Made by a program: the position numbers and the translations under genes. DNA of 64,000 nt, taken from positions 1,680,824 to 1,744,823 of the forward strand of contig RPFO01000276.1 of assembly GCA_009746045.1 (NCBI GenBank). Reading direction: 5' to 3'. The stretch comes from Mesostigma viride (Eukaryota > Streptophyta > Mesostigmatophyceae > Mesostigmatales > Mesostigmataceae). The notes under the pieces are model-generated. The model was not told where the DNA came from. It saw only the letters and a program-made list of their open reading frames with translations, and made no database searches. Shown here in pieces: positions 20,621-28,675 of this stretch. Positions within the stretch are counted from its first letter, which is position 1. Every line of letters starts with the position of its first letter.

Positions 20621-21091
20621 TTAACGGGCGTCCATGATCCGGAGGCACGACTCGTACTCGAGTCTCTCGGCCTCTTTCCGGACGAACTTGCGGAACGCCC
20701 AGAACTTGCGGGCGAAATCGTCCTCGGCCTTCCACCTCCTGGCGCCGTAAATGAAGAACGGGACACCCTCGGTGTCCTCGTAGGCGGCGCGCAATTCTTC
20801 GCGACACGCGGCGAAGTCCGGATTCGTCATGGCTTCGGCCACCCTCGCCCGTTCCGCCTTGGCCTCCGCGGCCTCCTTCGCGCGTCTCGCGTCCTCCGCG
20901 GCGTACCGCGCGCGGTTGATGTCCACCAACGTGGGCTGGACCGGGCAGTTCCCGACGGACGTGTTCAACGTCCCGGCGGCTTGTCTGCGCGCGAATTCGA
21001 TCTCCATGTTCCGCAGGAACAACGGGACGTCCGACTCGTCCTTTGCGGTCTCCGTGTCTCCGGCTGCCGTCGCGGGCGACGAGTCTGTCAT
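20621..21091 (-). CDS. Helical, charged protein of unknown function
   Basis: A 156-residue protein from ATG 21091. Residues about 60-90 are an Ala/Arg/Glu-rich helix suited to a coiled coil. Residues 100-150 contain several aromatic positions (FFIYGARRWKAEDDFARKFW). No membrane segment or catalytic motif. It is divergent from the 21156 gene; the 64-bp gap holds a TATAC box facing the latter. Confidence 0.55.
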   Translation of the reverse strand: MTDSSPATAAGDTETAKDESDVPLFLRNMEIEFARRQAAGTLNTSVGNCPVQPTLVDINRARYAAEDARRAKEAAEAKAERARVAEAMTNPDFAACREELRAAYEDTEGVPFFIYGARRWKAEDDFARKFWAFRKFVRKEAERLEYESCLRIMDAR

Positions 21092-21141
21092 GCCGCCCCG
21101 TTTATGTACCGATCGGCATAAAAATCTTCGGCTGGACTAGA

Positions 21142-21146
21142 TATAC
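21142..21146 (+). promoter_or_regulatory. TATAC promoter-like box
   Basis: TATAC within GATATACC, 10 bases upstream of the ATG at 21156. Same motif and distance as at other genes here. Confidence 0.4.
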
Positions 21147-21155
21147 CGACAAACG

Positions 21156-22430
21156 ATGCCGACGAATCGCAGATCGACGCGCGTCCCGTCGACGCGACGC
21201 CCTCCTGGCGCCGCGCCGCGTTCGGACGACATGGCGAGGAGCGCGTGGGATGTGCGCGGGACGACCCGCCCGCGGTCGCGGCACCACGCCGTCATGGCGG
21301 CGGCGTTCGCGTCGGCCACGGCCCCGGGACTCGAGTACCCCGGCGAGGACGCCCCGTTCTGCTCCCACGGGGTCGCCAAGGGGCTGACGATGGCCAGGGC
21401 GCTGAGGCTTTTCCGGGCGGTGTACCCGGACTTCCCGGAAGCCGAGCTGCAGGAGATGACGCGCGACGAGATGTGCGAGAAGATGTCGTACGACGCCGTG
21501 GACGCCATGACCAAACTCGTGTGCGCGAAACTGATGGACGCCAACACCGACCCGGGGAGGATGGCGCACCTCGTGGCGATCGCCGCCGCGCTCGACGACA
21601 GACCGGCGGAGGCGTACGCGGGCATCCCGAAGCGGATCTTGTGCGAGATGATCTCCGAGCGTCTGAAGCCGCACCAACGGTTCCGCTTCCTGCGCAAACT
21701 CGTCCCGACCCGCGCGATGAAGTCGATCTCCGATTTCGCGCGCAAGGCCGCGGGCGCGGCGGGCGACGCCGCCCAGCTCGGCCAGATCGTGTTGTCCGCC
21801 CCGGGGGTCGATAGCGTGCTGGGCCAGGCCCCTTTGTGGCTGCGAGGCGCGATGCTCGGTATGGGCGCGCTCAGGAGCATGTACCAGCCCAACGGCGTGC
21901 TGAAGGCCGGGTTCACGGCGACCGCGATCCCCACGCTCCTCCAGCTCGCCAAGACTCCCGTCCCGTCCACACTGGGCCAATCGCTGGCGGGGATGCCGGA
22001 CGGAGGCGGCGAGTCGACGCGGCCGCCCGGGCGTCGCCCGTCACGCAGAACACCTCGGCGGCTCCCCGACACGCGCACGACATCCTCTTCGACGACCCGG
22101 CGCCGTCGGTCGAAGGTCCGAGTTTCCAGGATCGATTGAGGAGATGTCCTCCCGAGCCCTGGAGTGGGGCATGCAGAAGGCCGGAGAAGCGGGGGACGCG
22201 GCCCGCTTATACGGCCCCATGGCCGCGAGAAGGCGACGGAGTGGCGGGACGCGGCCGCGGGGTACGGCGCCTCCGCCGTCGACCGAGTGAGAGAGGCGAT
22301 GGCCGAGTACCTCGCGTCGCCCCCGGAAACCGACGCGCAGGTCGCGTACGGACCGGAACTCCCCACGCGGTGCGGCCAGGGAGGAGCGACGCGGTCCGAT
22401 ACGACGCCGGCTATTTCGGGGCAGTACTAG
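21156..22430 (+). CDS. 2-cysteine-adaptor-like protein, paralogue A (frameshifted C-terminus)
   Basis: Starts at ATG 21156 with a basic, disordered N-terminus. Residues about 65-175 resemble the giant-virus 2-cysteine adaptor domain and follow the plan C-x2-G-x2-KG ... A-x-R-x-F ... MC, then a second helical half ending LCEMISERL. A hydrophobic helical region follows (about 190-270). The frame changes near 22020 and twice more before a stop at 22430, so the natural protein is about 420 residues. The next gene is a clear paralogue. Adaptor domains usually mediate protein contacts in giant-virus kinases and OTU proteins; no such partner domain is visible here. Confidence 0.6.
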
Positions 22431-22466
22431 GCGGTAAGACGAACAAAATGTGTCTCTATAGCATGC

Positions 22467-23906
22467 ATGATAGAGACGCGACGACATGCCGGCCGGGACG
22501 AAACGGTCGCGCGCGAGGACGAGGAAGACCGCCGGCGGCGGGCGAAGAAGACCGCCGGTGGTACCGGTACTTCGGCCAAGACCAAGCGGACGAAGCCGAG
22601 AGCCGCCGCGACCAAGAAACGGTCACCCGCGAAACGGACGCGGCCGAGCGCTCGCCACGTGATGATGTCGGCCGCCCTCGAAGCCGCCGCTCAGGAGGGG
22701 CTGGAATACGAGGGAGAGGACGCGCCCGAGTTCTGCAACAAGGGGGTCGCCAAGGGGATGCCGAGGCACAGGGCCGTCGAGATCTTCAAGGCCGTGTACC
22801 CCCGGTACCCCGACTCGTACATCCGCGGCATGAACCGCGAGCAGATGTGCGACATGATCTCGCACGCGCGGGTGAGCGAGGTCACTCGCCGACTGTGCGC
22901 GGACATGATGAACGAGAACGCGTCCCAAGAACACGTGCCGCAGCTGATATCGATCGCCGCCGCGCTGGAGGGCAAGCCGGCGACGGATTACCGGGATATG
23001 GACAAGCGGACGTTGTGCGAGATCGTGGCGGACAGCATGCGGGTGCACCAGCGTTTCCGCTTCCTCCGCCGCCTGATCCCCGCGCGCGTCATGAACATGA
23101 TCCAGACGGTGGTGAAACGCCTCGTCCTGTCGGCGGGCGACGCGTCCCGTCTGATCATGTCGATCCCCGCGATCGAGCAGATCATCGACTTCATGCCCGC
23201 GTGGGTGAAGGTCACCCTGCTGGGTCTCGGAACGACGCAGATCCTGTCGGGCGAGGACGAGAAGGATCGAGGCTGGTTCCTGGTGAGCGCGATCCCGATG
23301 CTGTTCAACCTCGCCGGACAGAAGATGCCGGCCGACCTGGTCGCGGGCATGGCCTTGTTGAACCCGAACCGCAACGTGCGGGACTCGGCCGTGTTCGCGG
23401 GGACCACGAACGCGTACGTGCAATCCCGACGAGCGGCAAGGGCCGTCGCGCAGACGTACACGGATACCAAGCTGAAGGAGGGGTACGAAAAGGCGTCCCT
23501 GGATCTGCTGATCAACTACCTCGTGAAGTCGGGCGCCGTGGTCGTCGATGACAAAAAGGGAGTGGTGATCATCCGGTATCCGGACGGCGACCATAAGACG
23601 TTGAAGACGAAGGGAACATTTTACAATTCGTCCGTGTCGGACGTGGTCAAGCAGGAAATGGCCGACAAGAACTCGAAGATGCGCATGTTCGACGCTATGG
23701 CGGAACAAGACGCCGGTTACCGCGAATCCAAACAGAGACTCGACATGGAGTACCAGGAGAAGCTGGAGAGACTGGAGAACGAGAGAGGCAAGATAGAGTT
23801 CCGGGACATGGACACGGGCTCGGCGGAGGAAGAGGCGTTCAGTACGACGGGCGCCATCGGAGCCTTAGCGAGAGCCGCGTTGTCCTCCGTCACGGGATCT
23901 GGGTAG
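22467..23906 (+). CDS. 2-cysteine-adaptor-like protein, paralogue B
   Basis: A 479-residue protein. The N-terminal 60 residues are Lys/Arg/Thr/Ala-rich; an alternative ATG at 22486 in another frame hints at a frameshift there. Residues about 75-195 repeat the adaptor-like plan of paralogue A (FCNKGVAKGMPRHRAVEIF, MNREQMCDMIS, KRTLCEIVADSM, HQRFRFLRRLIP). Hydrophobic helices follow at about 215-300, then a charged C-terminal part with a coiled coil at 425-450. The basic tail could bind DNA or direct nuclear import. It overlaps the next, convergent gene by 17 bp. Confidence 0.7.
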   Translation: MIETRRHAGRDETVAREDEEDRRRRAKKTAGGTGTSAKTKRTKPRAAATKKRSPAKRTRPSARHVMMSAALEAAAQEGLEYEGEDAPEFCNKGVAKGMPRHRAVEIFKAVYPRYPDSYIRGMNREQMCDMISHARVSEVTRRLCADMMNENASQEHVPQLISIAAALEGKPATDYRDMDKRTLCEIVADSMRVHQRFRFLRRLIPARVMNMIQTVVKRLVLSAGDASRLIMSIPAIEQIIDFMPAWVKVTLLGLGTTQILSGEDEKDRGWFLVSAIPMLFNLAGQKMPADLVAGMALLNPNRNVRDSAVFAGTTNAYVQSRRAARAVAQTYTDTKLKEGYEKASLDLLINYLVKSGAVVVDDKKGVVIIRYPDGDHKTLKTKGTFYNSSVSDVVKQEMADKNSKMRMFDAMAEQDAGYRESKQRLDMEYQEKLERLENERGKIEFRDMDTGSAEEEAFSTTGAIGALARAALSSVTGSG

Positions 23907-24075
23907 ACGCGTCCGCGGGCGCCGTCTGCCGCCCCTTCTTCTCGGCCTGGACCTTCTCGAAGCGGTACTGTATCACCGCGCGCATGCCGGGGGGCAACGA
24001 GTCGCGTCGTCGCGCGTAGAAATCCTCAACCTTCTCGTCCGTCTCGCGCCTCGGAACGGCGCAACAGTTCCCCAT
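23890..24075 (-). CDS. Small protein with a myristoylation/palmitoylation-type N-terminus (MGNCC)
   Basis: A 61-residue protein from ATG 24075 beginning Met-Gly-Asn-Cys-Cys. Gly2 fits the N-myristoyltransferase consensus and Cys4/Cys5 are typical palmitoylation sites. The rest is charged and helical with no membrane segment. It should be tethered to the cytoplasmic face of host or virion membranes. The next minus-strand gene upstream starts in the same manner. Confidence 0.6.
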   Translation of the reverse strand: MGNCCAVPRRETDEKVEDFYARRRDSLPPGMRAVIQYRFEKVQAEKKGRQTAPADASTQIP

Positions 24076-24096
24076 CCCGCGTGTCTATCTAGACGG

Positions 24097-24267
24097 TCAC
24101 AGATGAAATCGGGGCTCCCTCCTCCCCTCGCCCGCCATCCGCACCGAGTCCCCATCCGCCCCTCGGGAGCTGTTCTCGAACCTAGATTCGTACACCACCC
24201 TCCCGTCGACCTGGATCGACTGTCGCTCGCGGCGAGGCGTCGTCAACTTGCCCAGACAGCACCCCAT
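24097..24267 (-). CDS. Second small protein with a dual-lipidation N-terminus (MGCC)
   Basis: A 56-residue protein from ATG 24267 starting Met-Gly-Cys-Cys-Leu-Gly-Lys. Gly2 and Cys3/Cys4 are a classic acylation signal. A longer open frame extends upstream, but only this start exposes Gly2. The remainder is polar and Arg/Ser-rich. It lies 21 bp from the MGNCC gene on the same strand, so the two may form one transcription unit of membrane-tethered peptides. Confidence 0.5.
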   Translation of the reverse strand: MGCCLGKLTTPRRERQSIQVDGRVVYESRFENSSRGADGDSVRMAGEGRREPRFHL

Positions 24268-24346
24268 GAGTTCTCGAGCAGGAGCGACCGTTATTACCCG
24301 TGTCAATGAAAATGTTTTGGACACGCGAGATGCACGGAACGCATTC

Positions 24347-24365
24347 TTTATTATTCGTCAATAAA
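24347..24365. terminator. TTTATT...AATAAA palindrome
   Basis: TTTATT, seven bases, AATAAA. AATAAA-type signals on both strands, followed by a direct repeat of GTCAATAAACTCGTC (24357-24371 and 24381-24395). It probably marks mRNA 3' ends. Confidence 0.4.
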
Positions 24366-24411
24366 CTCGTCCAACGAAATCGTCAATAAACTCGTCTATC
24401 CGTTTCGGGGA

Positions 24412-24609
24412 TCAGTTCAGGAGAAGCAGGCCGCTGGAGCCAGGACGCCGCGGCTGTCGTGCGAATATGCGCGGGACGCCGAACGGGTACGGGTCGAACG
24501 TCAGGGAACGGGCGGCTAGGGCGACCGCGAGGACGAACAGGACGCGGGCGAGGAGAGGGGCGGACGCGAACGCGTTCCACATCGCCGAGGGCGCGCGAGA
24601 GATGTCCAT
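24412..24609 (-). CDS. Small single-pass membrane protein
   Basis: A 65-residue protein from ATG 24609. One hydrophobic segment at about 19-35 (LLARVLFVLAVALAARSL) is followed by a Pro/Arg-rich tail. Codons are strongly GC-ending. It lies just downstream of the potassium channel gene on the same strand, about 50 bp away. A viral membrane peptide of unknown role. Confidence 0.5.
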   Translation of the reverse strand: MDISRAPSAMWNAFASAPLLARVLFVLAVALAARSLTFDPYPFGVPRIFARQPRRPGSSGLLLLN

Positions 24610-24661
24610 GGGTCAAGGGTGGGGTCGTACTATTCTGCGTCGATAATAATGCTGGCGGTCG

Positions 24662-24943
24662 TCAGAAGACGCAGGAGAGGGCGTGCAATCCGGTACATGT
24701 CCTCGCGACCCGTCCGACGGGCGCGACGTCCCAATACCCGAGCGTGGTGCCGGTGGCCACGCTGAGGTAGAGCGCGTCGCCGAGGGAGAGGCGTCGGGAG
24801 AAGGCCTTGGGGTCGCGGAGGGACACGAGCCAGTACACGATCGCGAAGAGGAGGACGAGCGCCACGCGGAAGAGCGCGTAGACGCTGACCGCGCCGAGCA
24901 CGAATCGGACGAACCGTGCGTCTCGCAGGAGGTCGAGCACCAT
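24662..24943 (-). CDS. Miniature potassium-channel-like protein (Kcv type) with an unusual selectivity filter
   Basis: A 93-residue protein, almost the size of chlorovirus Kcv channels. An N-terminal amphipathic stretch is followed by TM1 (about 14-40), a short turret, a pore helix and filter (ALYLSVATGTTLGYWD, residues 57-72), and a short TM2 ending at residue 93 with a conserved-position His87. Kcv-like channels form tetrameric K+ pores that depolarise the host membrane during infection. The filter reads TTLGYWD instead of the canonical TxGYGD or TxGFGD: Trp71 replaces the second filter Gly. TM2 is about five residues shorter than in Kcv. ATG 24943 is chosen because it gives the family length. 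Codon use is typical of the genome. Confidence 0.72.
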   Translation of the reverse strand: MVLDLLRDARFVRFVLGAVSVYALFRVALVLLFAIVYWLVSLRDPKAFSRRLSLGDALYLSVATGTTLGYWDVAPVGRVARTCTGLHALSCVF

Positions 24944-25445
24944 CGGGTCGATATCTGTACCCGTCGATAAATAAATCCGTCGAGGCGGGCGTTCGCCCGT
25001 CCCGCGTGCGCCCTTTTTCTCCGCCCCGGATGAGACGCGACGGACGGGCGCGCGGATGGAGTGCCGGGCGTTGGAGACGGCGAAGGGCGCGATCCGCGCG
25101 TGCGTCGTGGCCGCCACTCACACCGTGCTCGTGTGGGCGTGCAAGGTGGCCACCTGGCCGGAGTAGGCGCGGGTCGGCCGTCCGATCGCTCGCGTCGTTT
25201 CCCACCGTGGATTTGAGCGACCCGTGGATCCGACACGGCGCGGCGCGATATAAAAGACGGCGAGACCCTCTCGCCGGCACGAAACTGCGGCTGGTCCGTC
25301 TCGTCCGCGCTCAGAGTCACAGGACTTCCGGACATCGCCCGCGTCCGATTGTCCCGGAGAGACGCGAGTACACCGCCGGCGTCCGCTGACGCATCGGCTC
25401 GTTCGGGCCGGCCACTTCGTCTCTGTCGATTATCGACAGGACATC
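24944..25445. other. 500-bp region with at most a tiny ORF
   Basis: Between the divergent K+ channel and BRO-like genes. An AT-rich GATAAATAAATCC (about 24965-24977) lies just upstream of the channel. Longer open frames on both strands lack coding-like composition. The only candidate gene is the 36-codon frame at 25056, listed separately. Confidence 0.35.
25056..25166 (+). CDS. Possible 36-residue hydrophobic microprotein
   Basis: ATG 25056 to TAG 25164-25166. Every codon but one ends in G or C, the same bias as genuine genes here and better than the overlapping frames. The peptide has a moderately hydrophobic centre (about residues 15-32: Ala, Val, Leu, Trp, two Cys). It is too short for homology. 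It could be a membrane micropeptide or chance. Confidence 0.25.
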   Translation: MECRALETAKGAIRACVVAATHTVLVWACKVATWPE

Positions 25446-26465
25446 ATGTCGGGAGCGCTCGCGCTGTACCTGCAACCCGTCCACGCCGCGCCGGAAGGCG
25501 AGGCGGACCCGATCGCAGGCAAGATCCGCGTGACGCCCGATGGCAAGATCTCGGTCATCGATGCCATCAAAGGAGTGATGTTCACGAACGAGGACGGGAG
25601 CCTCGTTCCGAATGCCGCAACGCAAGCATCTGGGGCCCTGTGTAGGATTTACAAGGCCCATCCCGAAGTTGAAGCACTGTGCTTCAACAGGAAGTTCCCC
25701 GGTGCCAGGCAGCGAGAGACGCCGGTGACGGACCGTCAGGGCCTGATCAAGATCATCCAGTTGCTGCCGGGCAAGAAAGCTGCCAGTTTCCGCCACGCCC
25801 TGGCTGTCCTGCTCGAGAGGTACCTGGACGCCGACCGATCTCTTGCTGACGACATATACGCCCGCGCGGACGCCAAGGACGCCGAGGTCGAGAATCTCGG
25901 CGAAGACAAACGCATCAAGGCGTGCGAATCGGCCAAGAGCCACATGGCCGCCATCAAAGAGAGCGGCGCGCCGGCCCTCGCGTCCGACCCTCGACGCGTA
26001 TACGCCATCGTGAACGAGACGGTGAACTTCACGGTGTCCGGGATGCACACGGCGGAGATCCGCGAGTTGCACGGCATGAAGAAGGGCGATTTGACGCACG
26101 ACTACTATACCAAGTCCATGTCGATCGGCGTGGACTTGATGAACACGCTCAACGAGGAACGGGTGAAGGCGGGCGCCGACCCCGTCACGAGCATGAAGGA
26201 GATAGGGGGCGCATACTTCGATGCATTCGCCAAATCCGGCGTCCACGAGCAGGCCAAGATCCCGCAACCTCGTTCCTACGCGTTGGAGAACAAGAGGAAG
26301 AGGGAGGAGCGCTTGGCCAGTCTCAAACGGCTGCCGCCGGCCGGGACGACGAGCGCCGCGCCGCTTCCGCCGCCAAGCGGTCCCGGACCCAGGCAACTGC
26401 CTTCGAGCGTGTGTGGACCCAAGCGGGTCCTCAAGCAGACCACGCTGAAACTCGCAAGAATGTGA
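25446..26465 (+). CDS. BRO-like DNA-binding family protein, copy A
   Basis: A 339-residue protein from ATG 25446. The N-terminal half carries a signature shared with three other loci here: GKIRVTPDGKISVIDA, then KFPGARQRETPVTD, LLPGKKAASFRHAL and RYLDADRSLADDIYARADAKDAE. The C-terminal domain (about 190-290) is also shared with copies B and C. I recall similar multi-copy proteins in algae and their viruses. They resemble BRO and phage antirepressor proteins in layout, and DNA-binding regulation is inferred. The tail is basic and Pro-rich. Confidence 0.65.
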   Translation: MSGALALYLQPVHAAPEGEADPIAGKIRVTPDGKISVIDAIKGVMFTNEDGSLVPNAATQASGALCRIYKAHPEVEALCFNRKFPGARQRETPVTDRQGLIKIIQLLPGKKAASFRHALAVLLERYLDADRSLADDIYARADAKDAEVENLGEDKRIKACESAKSHMAAIKESGAPALASDPRRVYAIVNETVNFTVSGMHTAEIRELHGMKKGDLTHDYYTKSMSIGVDLMNTLNEERVKAGADPVTSMKEIGGAYFDAFAKSGVHEQAKIPQPRSYALENKRKREERLASLKRLPPAGTTSAAPLPPPSGPGPRQLPSSVCGPKRVLKQTTLKLARM

Positions 26466-26704
26466 CGTGCGCATCGCGTGGTCCGTCCGATCGGGCGGGA
26501 TCGTCTCCGCCGTAGATGATCCCTTGGACGACACGGATGGACGGAATGGTCGGGCGCGTCGGCCGCCTCTTTAAATCCGCTCTCTCCCCTCCTCCGCCCG
26601 CCAGACCCGCGCGATCTCCCCCCTCCGTCTCCCGTGACCACCGGGACAGGCGCGCTGTCCGACGAGCGAAACAAATCGCAGGCCATAACAAAAGGACGCA
26701 GAGG
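26466..26704. other. Upstream region of a KilA-N gene
   Basis: The frame of the next gene is open back to 26516, but the stretch before ATG 26705 is low-complexity and unlike KilA-N proteins. It is more likely leader or promoter. No repeat seen. Confidence 0.3.
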
Positions 26705-27448
26705 ATGTCCGCCGCGTCCGACAACTCGAAGCCGACCTACATGGAGAGCCACTTCGAGTTCTCGCACGCGGAGCCCCCCGTGTACTTCTACCGCCCGCGG
26801 GCGGACGCGGGCCCCGCGTTCCGCAGAGACCGTCTCGCGCGCGTGGACGCCGAGGCGCGGATCGGGTACGTCCACGCCCAGAGTCTGGCGGACTGCATGC
26901 TCCTGGGAAGGGTGGACGCCTCCCGCTTCTTCGCGGACCCGACGGGCGCGTACCGCCGCGCCCTGCGGAGGCAGCCGGACTTCTCCCACAGCCTGTGGAG
27001 GGAGGACATCGGGCCGTCGCACGGCATGTGGATGCACCCCGACCTCGTCCCCGCGTTCGTGGAGTGGGTGCAGGAGCCGGGACGCGAGCCGAAGCGGTTC
27101 CGCCACCTGGCAGAGATCAAGGACGACATCGCCCGCAAGACGGACGGAGTCACGGGCGTCCGGTGCCGCGCGGGACACGTAGACGTCGTGTCGTACCCGC
27201 AGGGAGACCTCATCGTCGTGGAGGACGTCACGGAATGGGCGCGGGGACTCGGGCGTCTGGCCGCGTTCGGGATCGACTTCGAGTCGTTCAACCACCGCCT
27301 GCACCTCTACTGCACGCACGATACGTCCAAGGACGTGAAAGAGGACCAGCTGCACCTCCTGCGCGAGGTGTGCCGCAAGTGCGAGGTGGAGCTGACATTG
27401 GACGACAACGTCGTGATGGCGTTGGAGGACCGGCCGATCGCGCCGTGA
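26705..27448 (+). CDS. KilA-N domain protein, copy A
   Basis: A 247-residue protein from ATG 26705. The KilA-N core is seen around residues 95-125 (GMWMHPDLVPAFVEWVQ), the hallmark of this DNA-binding domain of phages and large DNA viruses. The C-terminal third contains charged helices and a Cys pair (CRKC) near residue 224. KilA-N proteins are multi-copy regulators in nucleocytoviruses. I do not recognise a second domain. Confidence 0.75.
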   Translation: MSAASDNSKPTYMESHFEFSHAEPPVYFYRPRADAGPAFRRDRLARVDAEARIGYVHAQSLADCMLLGRVDASRFFADPTGAYRRALRRQPDFSHSLWREDIGPSHGMWMHPDLVPAFVEWVQEPGREPKRFRHLAEIKDDIARKTDGVTGVRCRAGHVDVVSYPQGDLIVVEDVTEWARGLGRLAAFGIDFESFNHRLHLYCTHDTSKDVKEDQLHLLREVCRKCEVELTLDDNVVMALEDRPIAP

Positions 27449-27542
27449 CGTTCCCTAAACCGCCTTTTGCATAATTGTGTAGTTCGCGAGACGAAAACGA
27501 TGGCAGCGATGCCGAGATTTGTGATCATGCAATTAAAACCAT

Positions 27543-27576
27543 TTTATTCGATCCATAAACGAATACACGAAATAAA
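27543..27576. terminator. TTTATT...AATAAA pair in an AT-rich gap
   Basis: TTTATT at 27543-27548 and AATAAA at 27571-27576 lie in the AT-rich gap between the convergent genes ending at 27448 and 27624. Each strand thus has an AATAAA-type signal near its gene end. Confidence 0.4.
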
Positions 27577-27623
27577 GAAACGAAATCCATTACCGACTCC
27601 TCTCACCGTCCTCCATTCGCGCG

Positions 27624-27818
27624 TCAATTGCCCACGAAGTAGAAAGTGATCAGGTAGAACGCGAGCGCGGTCGAAAACGCGTGCGCGGCCACCAGCTTGT
27701 TGCCGTACAGGTCGACCGCGCCCATGGCGTCGATCCGGTCGAGCAGGAAGCTCGCGAGGAGAGACGCGAGGCCGGCGGCGAGGGGCTTCACGAGTTCGGC
27801 GGGGATGAACATGGCCAT
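27624..27818 (-). CDS. Small two-span membrane protein
   Basis: A 64-residue protein from ATG 27818. Hydrophobic stretches at about 5-26 and 42-62 are separated by a short polar loop. It is the last of three small minus-strand membrane genes (27.6-28.6 kb). Probably a virion or host-membrane protein of unknown role. Confidence 0.55.
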   Translation of the reverse strand: MAMFIPAELVKPLAAGLASLLASFLLDRIDAMGAVDLYGNKLVAAHAFSTALAFYLITFYFVGN

Positions 27819-27946
27819 GATTATCGTACCGCGACGCTGATTTGTTGATTAGGTCTCACATTTTATTTTCGGCCGGACCCGGACTCCCGAGGACTCGGAC
27901 TCGGACTCGTGCCGGTGCGCGGTTCGGGACGCGCGGCTCGCTGGGG

Positions 27947-28237
27947 TTAGGCCGGATAGAACCGCGCGAAGACGGCGTAGGCGACCGCGTAGAACACGGC
28001 CGCGAAAAAAGCCGAACGCACGGCGCGTTTCCGCTCGAAATCCCCGGCCGTCGACGGCGGGGGCTTGGAGAGGAAGCTCTTGAGCGCGCCGTCGAAGGGT
28101 CCGCCGTTCAACAGCCCGGTCAGGTGCGCGCGGACGTCGAATCGCGGACCGTCCTTGTAATTCCCCACAAACAGGGTGGCCAGGACGGAGACGATCGCGG
28201 CGAGGGAGGCTTCGATCACGGGTCGCGTCCACGCCAT
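27947..28237 (-). CDS. Small membrane protein
   Basis: A 96-residue protein from ATG 28237. Hydrophobic segments at about 8-24 and 75-95 flank a charged, Pro-containing loop. GC-ending codons support the frame. A long plus-strand open frame that crosses here is antisense and rejected. Family unknown. Confidence 0.55.
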   Translation of the reverse strand: MAWTRPVIEASLAAIVSVLATLFVGNYKDGPRFDVRAHLTGLLNGGPFDGALKSFLSKPPPSTAGDFERKRAVRSAFFAAVFYAVAYAVFARFYPA

Positions 28238-28315
28238 GGAGGGAATCGTGCGAGCGCGTGGTTACCTAAACGAGCGGATAATTTTGAGGGCGGCGGCGTC
28301 TTCGGGTCCGAGGGA

Positions 28316-28627
28316 TCACGCGAGCCACAGGAAGCTCAGGACGTAGAACAGGATCGCGGCCGTGCCCGCGTACACGTAGACGGGCGAATCGTAGAAAAAC
28401 ACGATCCAGCTCCCGGACGGGGGCGCCGGCCACTTGCTCGTACCGGCGCCAGTGCCCGCGCCCGCGCCCGGACCCGCGCCCGAGCCAGCGCCCGGACCCG
28501 CGCCCGAGCCAGCGGACCGGGGACGGAAGAACCTTCGCCGGAACATCGCGTACTGCACGACGGGGATGAGGAAGAAGACCAGCCCTCCGACTGCGAGGGA
28601 GGAGATCAGACGGACGCTCCAAACCAT
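28316..28627 (-). CDS. Two-span membrane protein with a Gly/Ala/Pro repeat linker
   Basis: A 103-residue protein from ATG 28627. TM1 is at about 6-27 and TM2 at 82-102. Between them is a repetitive linker (repeats of GSGAGPGAG type, residues about 38-62) encoded by a GC-rich imperfect tandem repeat at 28440-28510. The linker may vary in length between strains. Function unknown. Confidence 0.55.
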   Translation of the reverse strand: MVWSVRLISSLAVGGLVFFLIPVVQYAMFRRRFFRPRSAGSGAGPGAGSGAGPGAGAGTGAGTSKWPAPPSGSWIVFFYDSPVYVYAGTAAILFYVLSFLWLA

Positions 28628-28675
28628 CCCGACGCGCTAGAATACCATAGGACACACATAAAATTCCGCCCTCTC

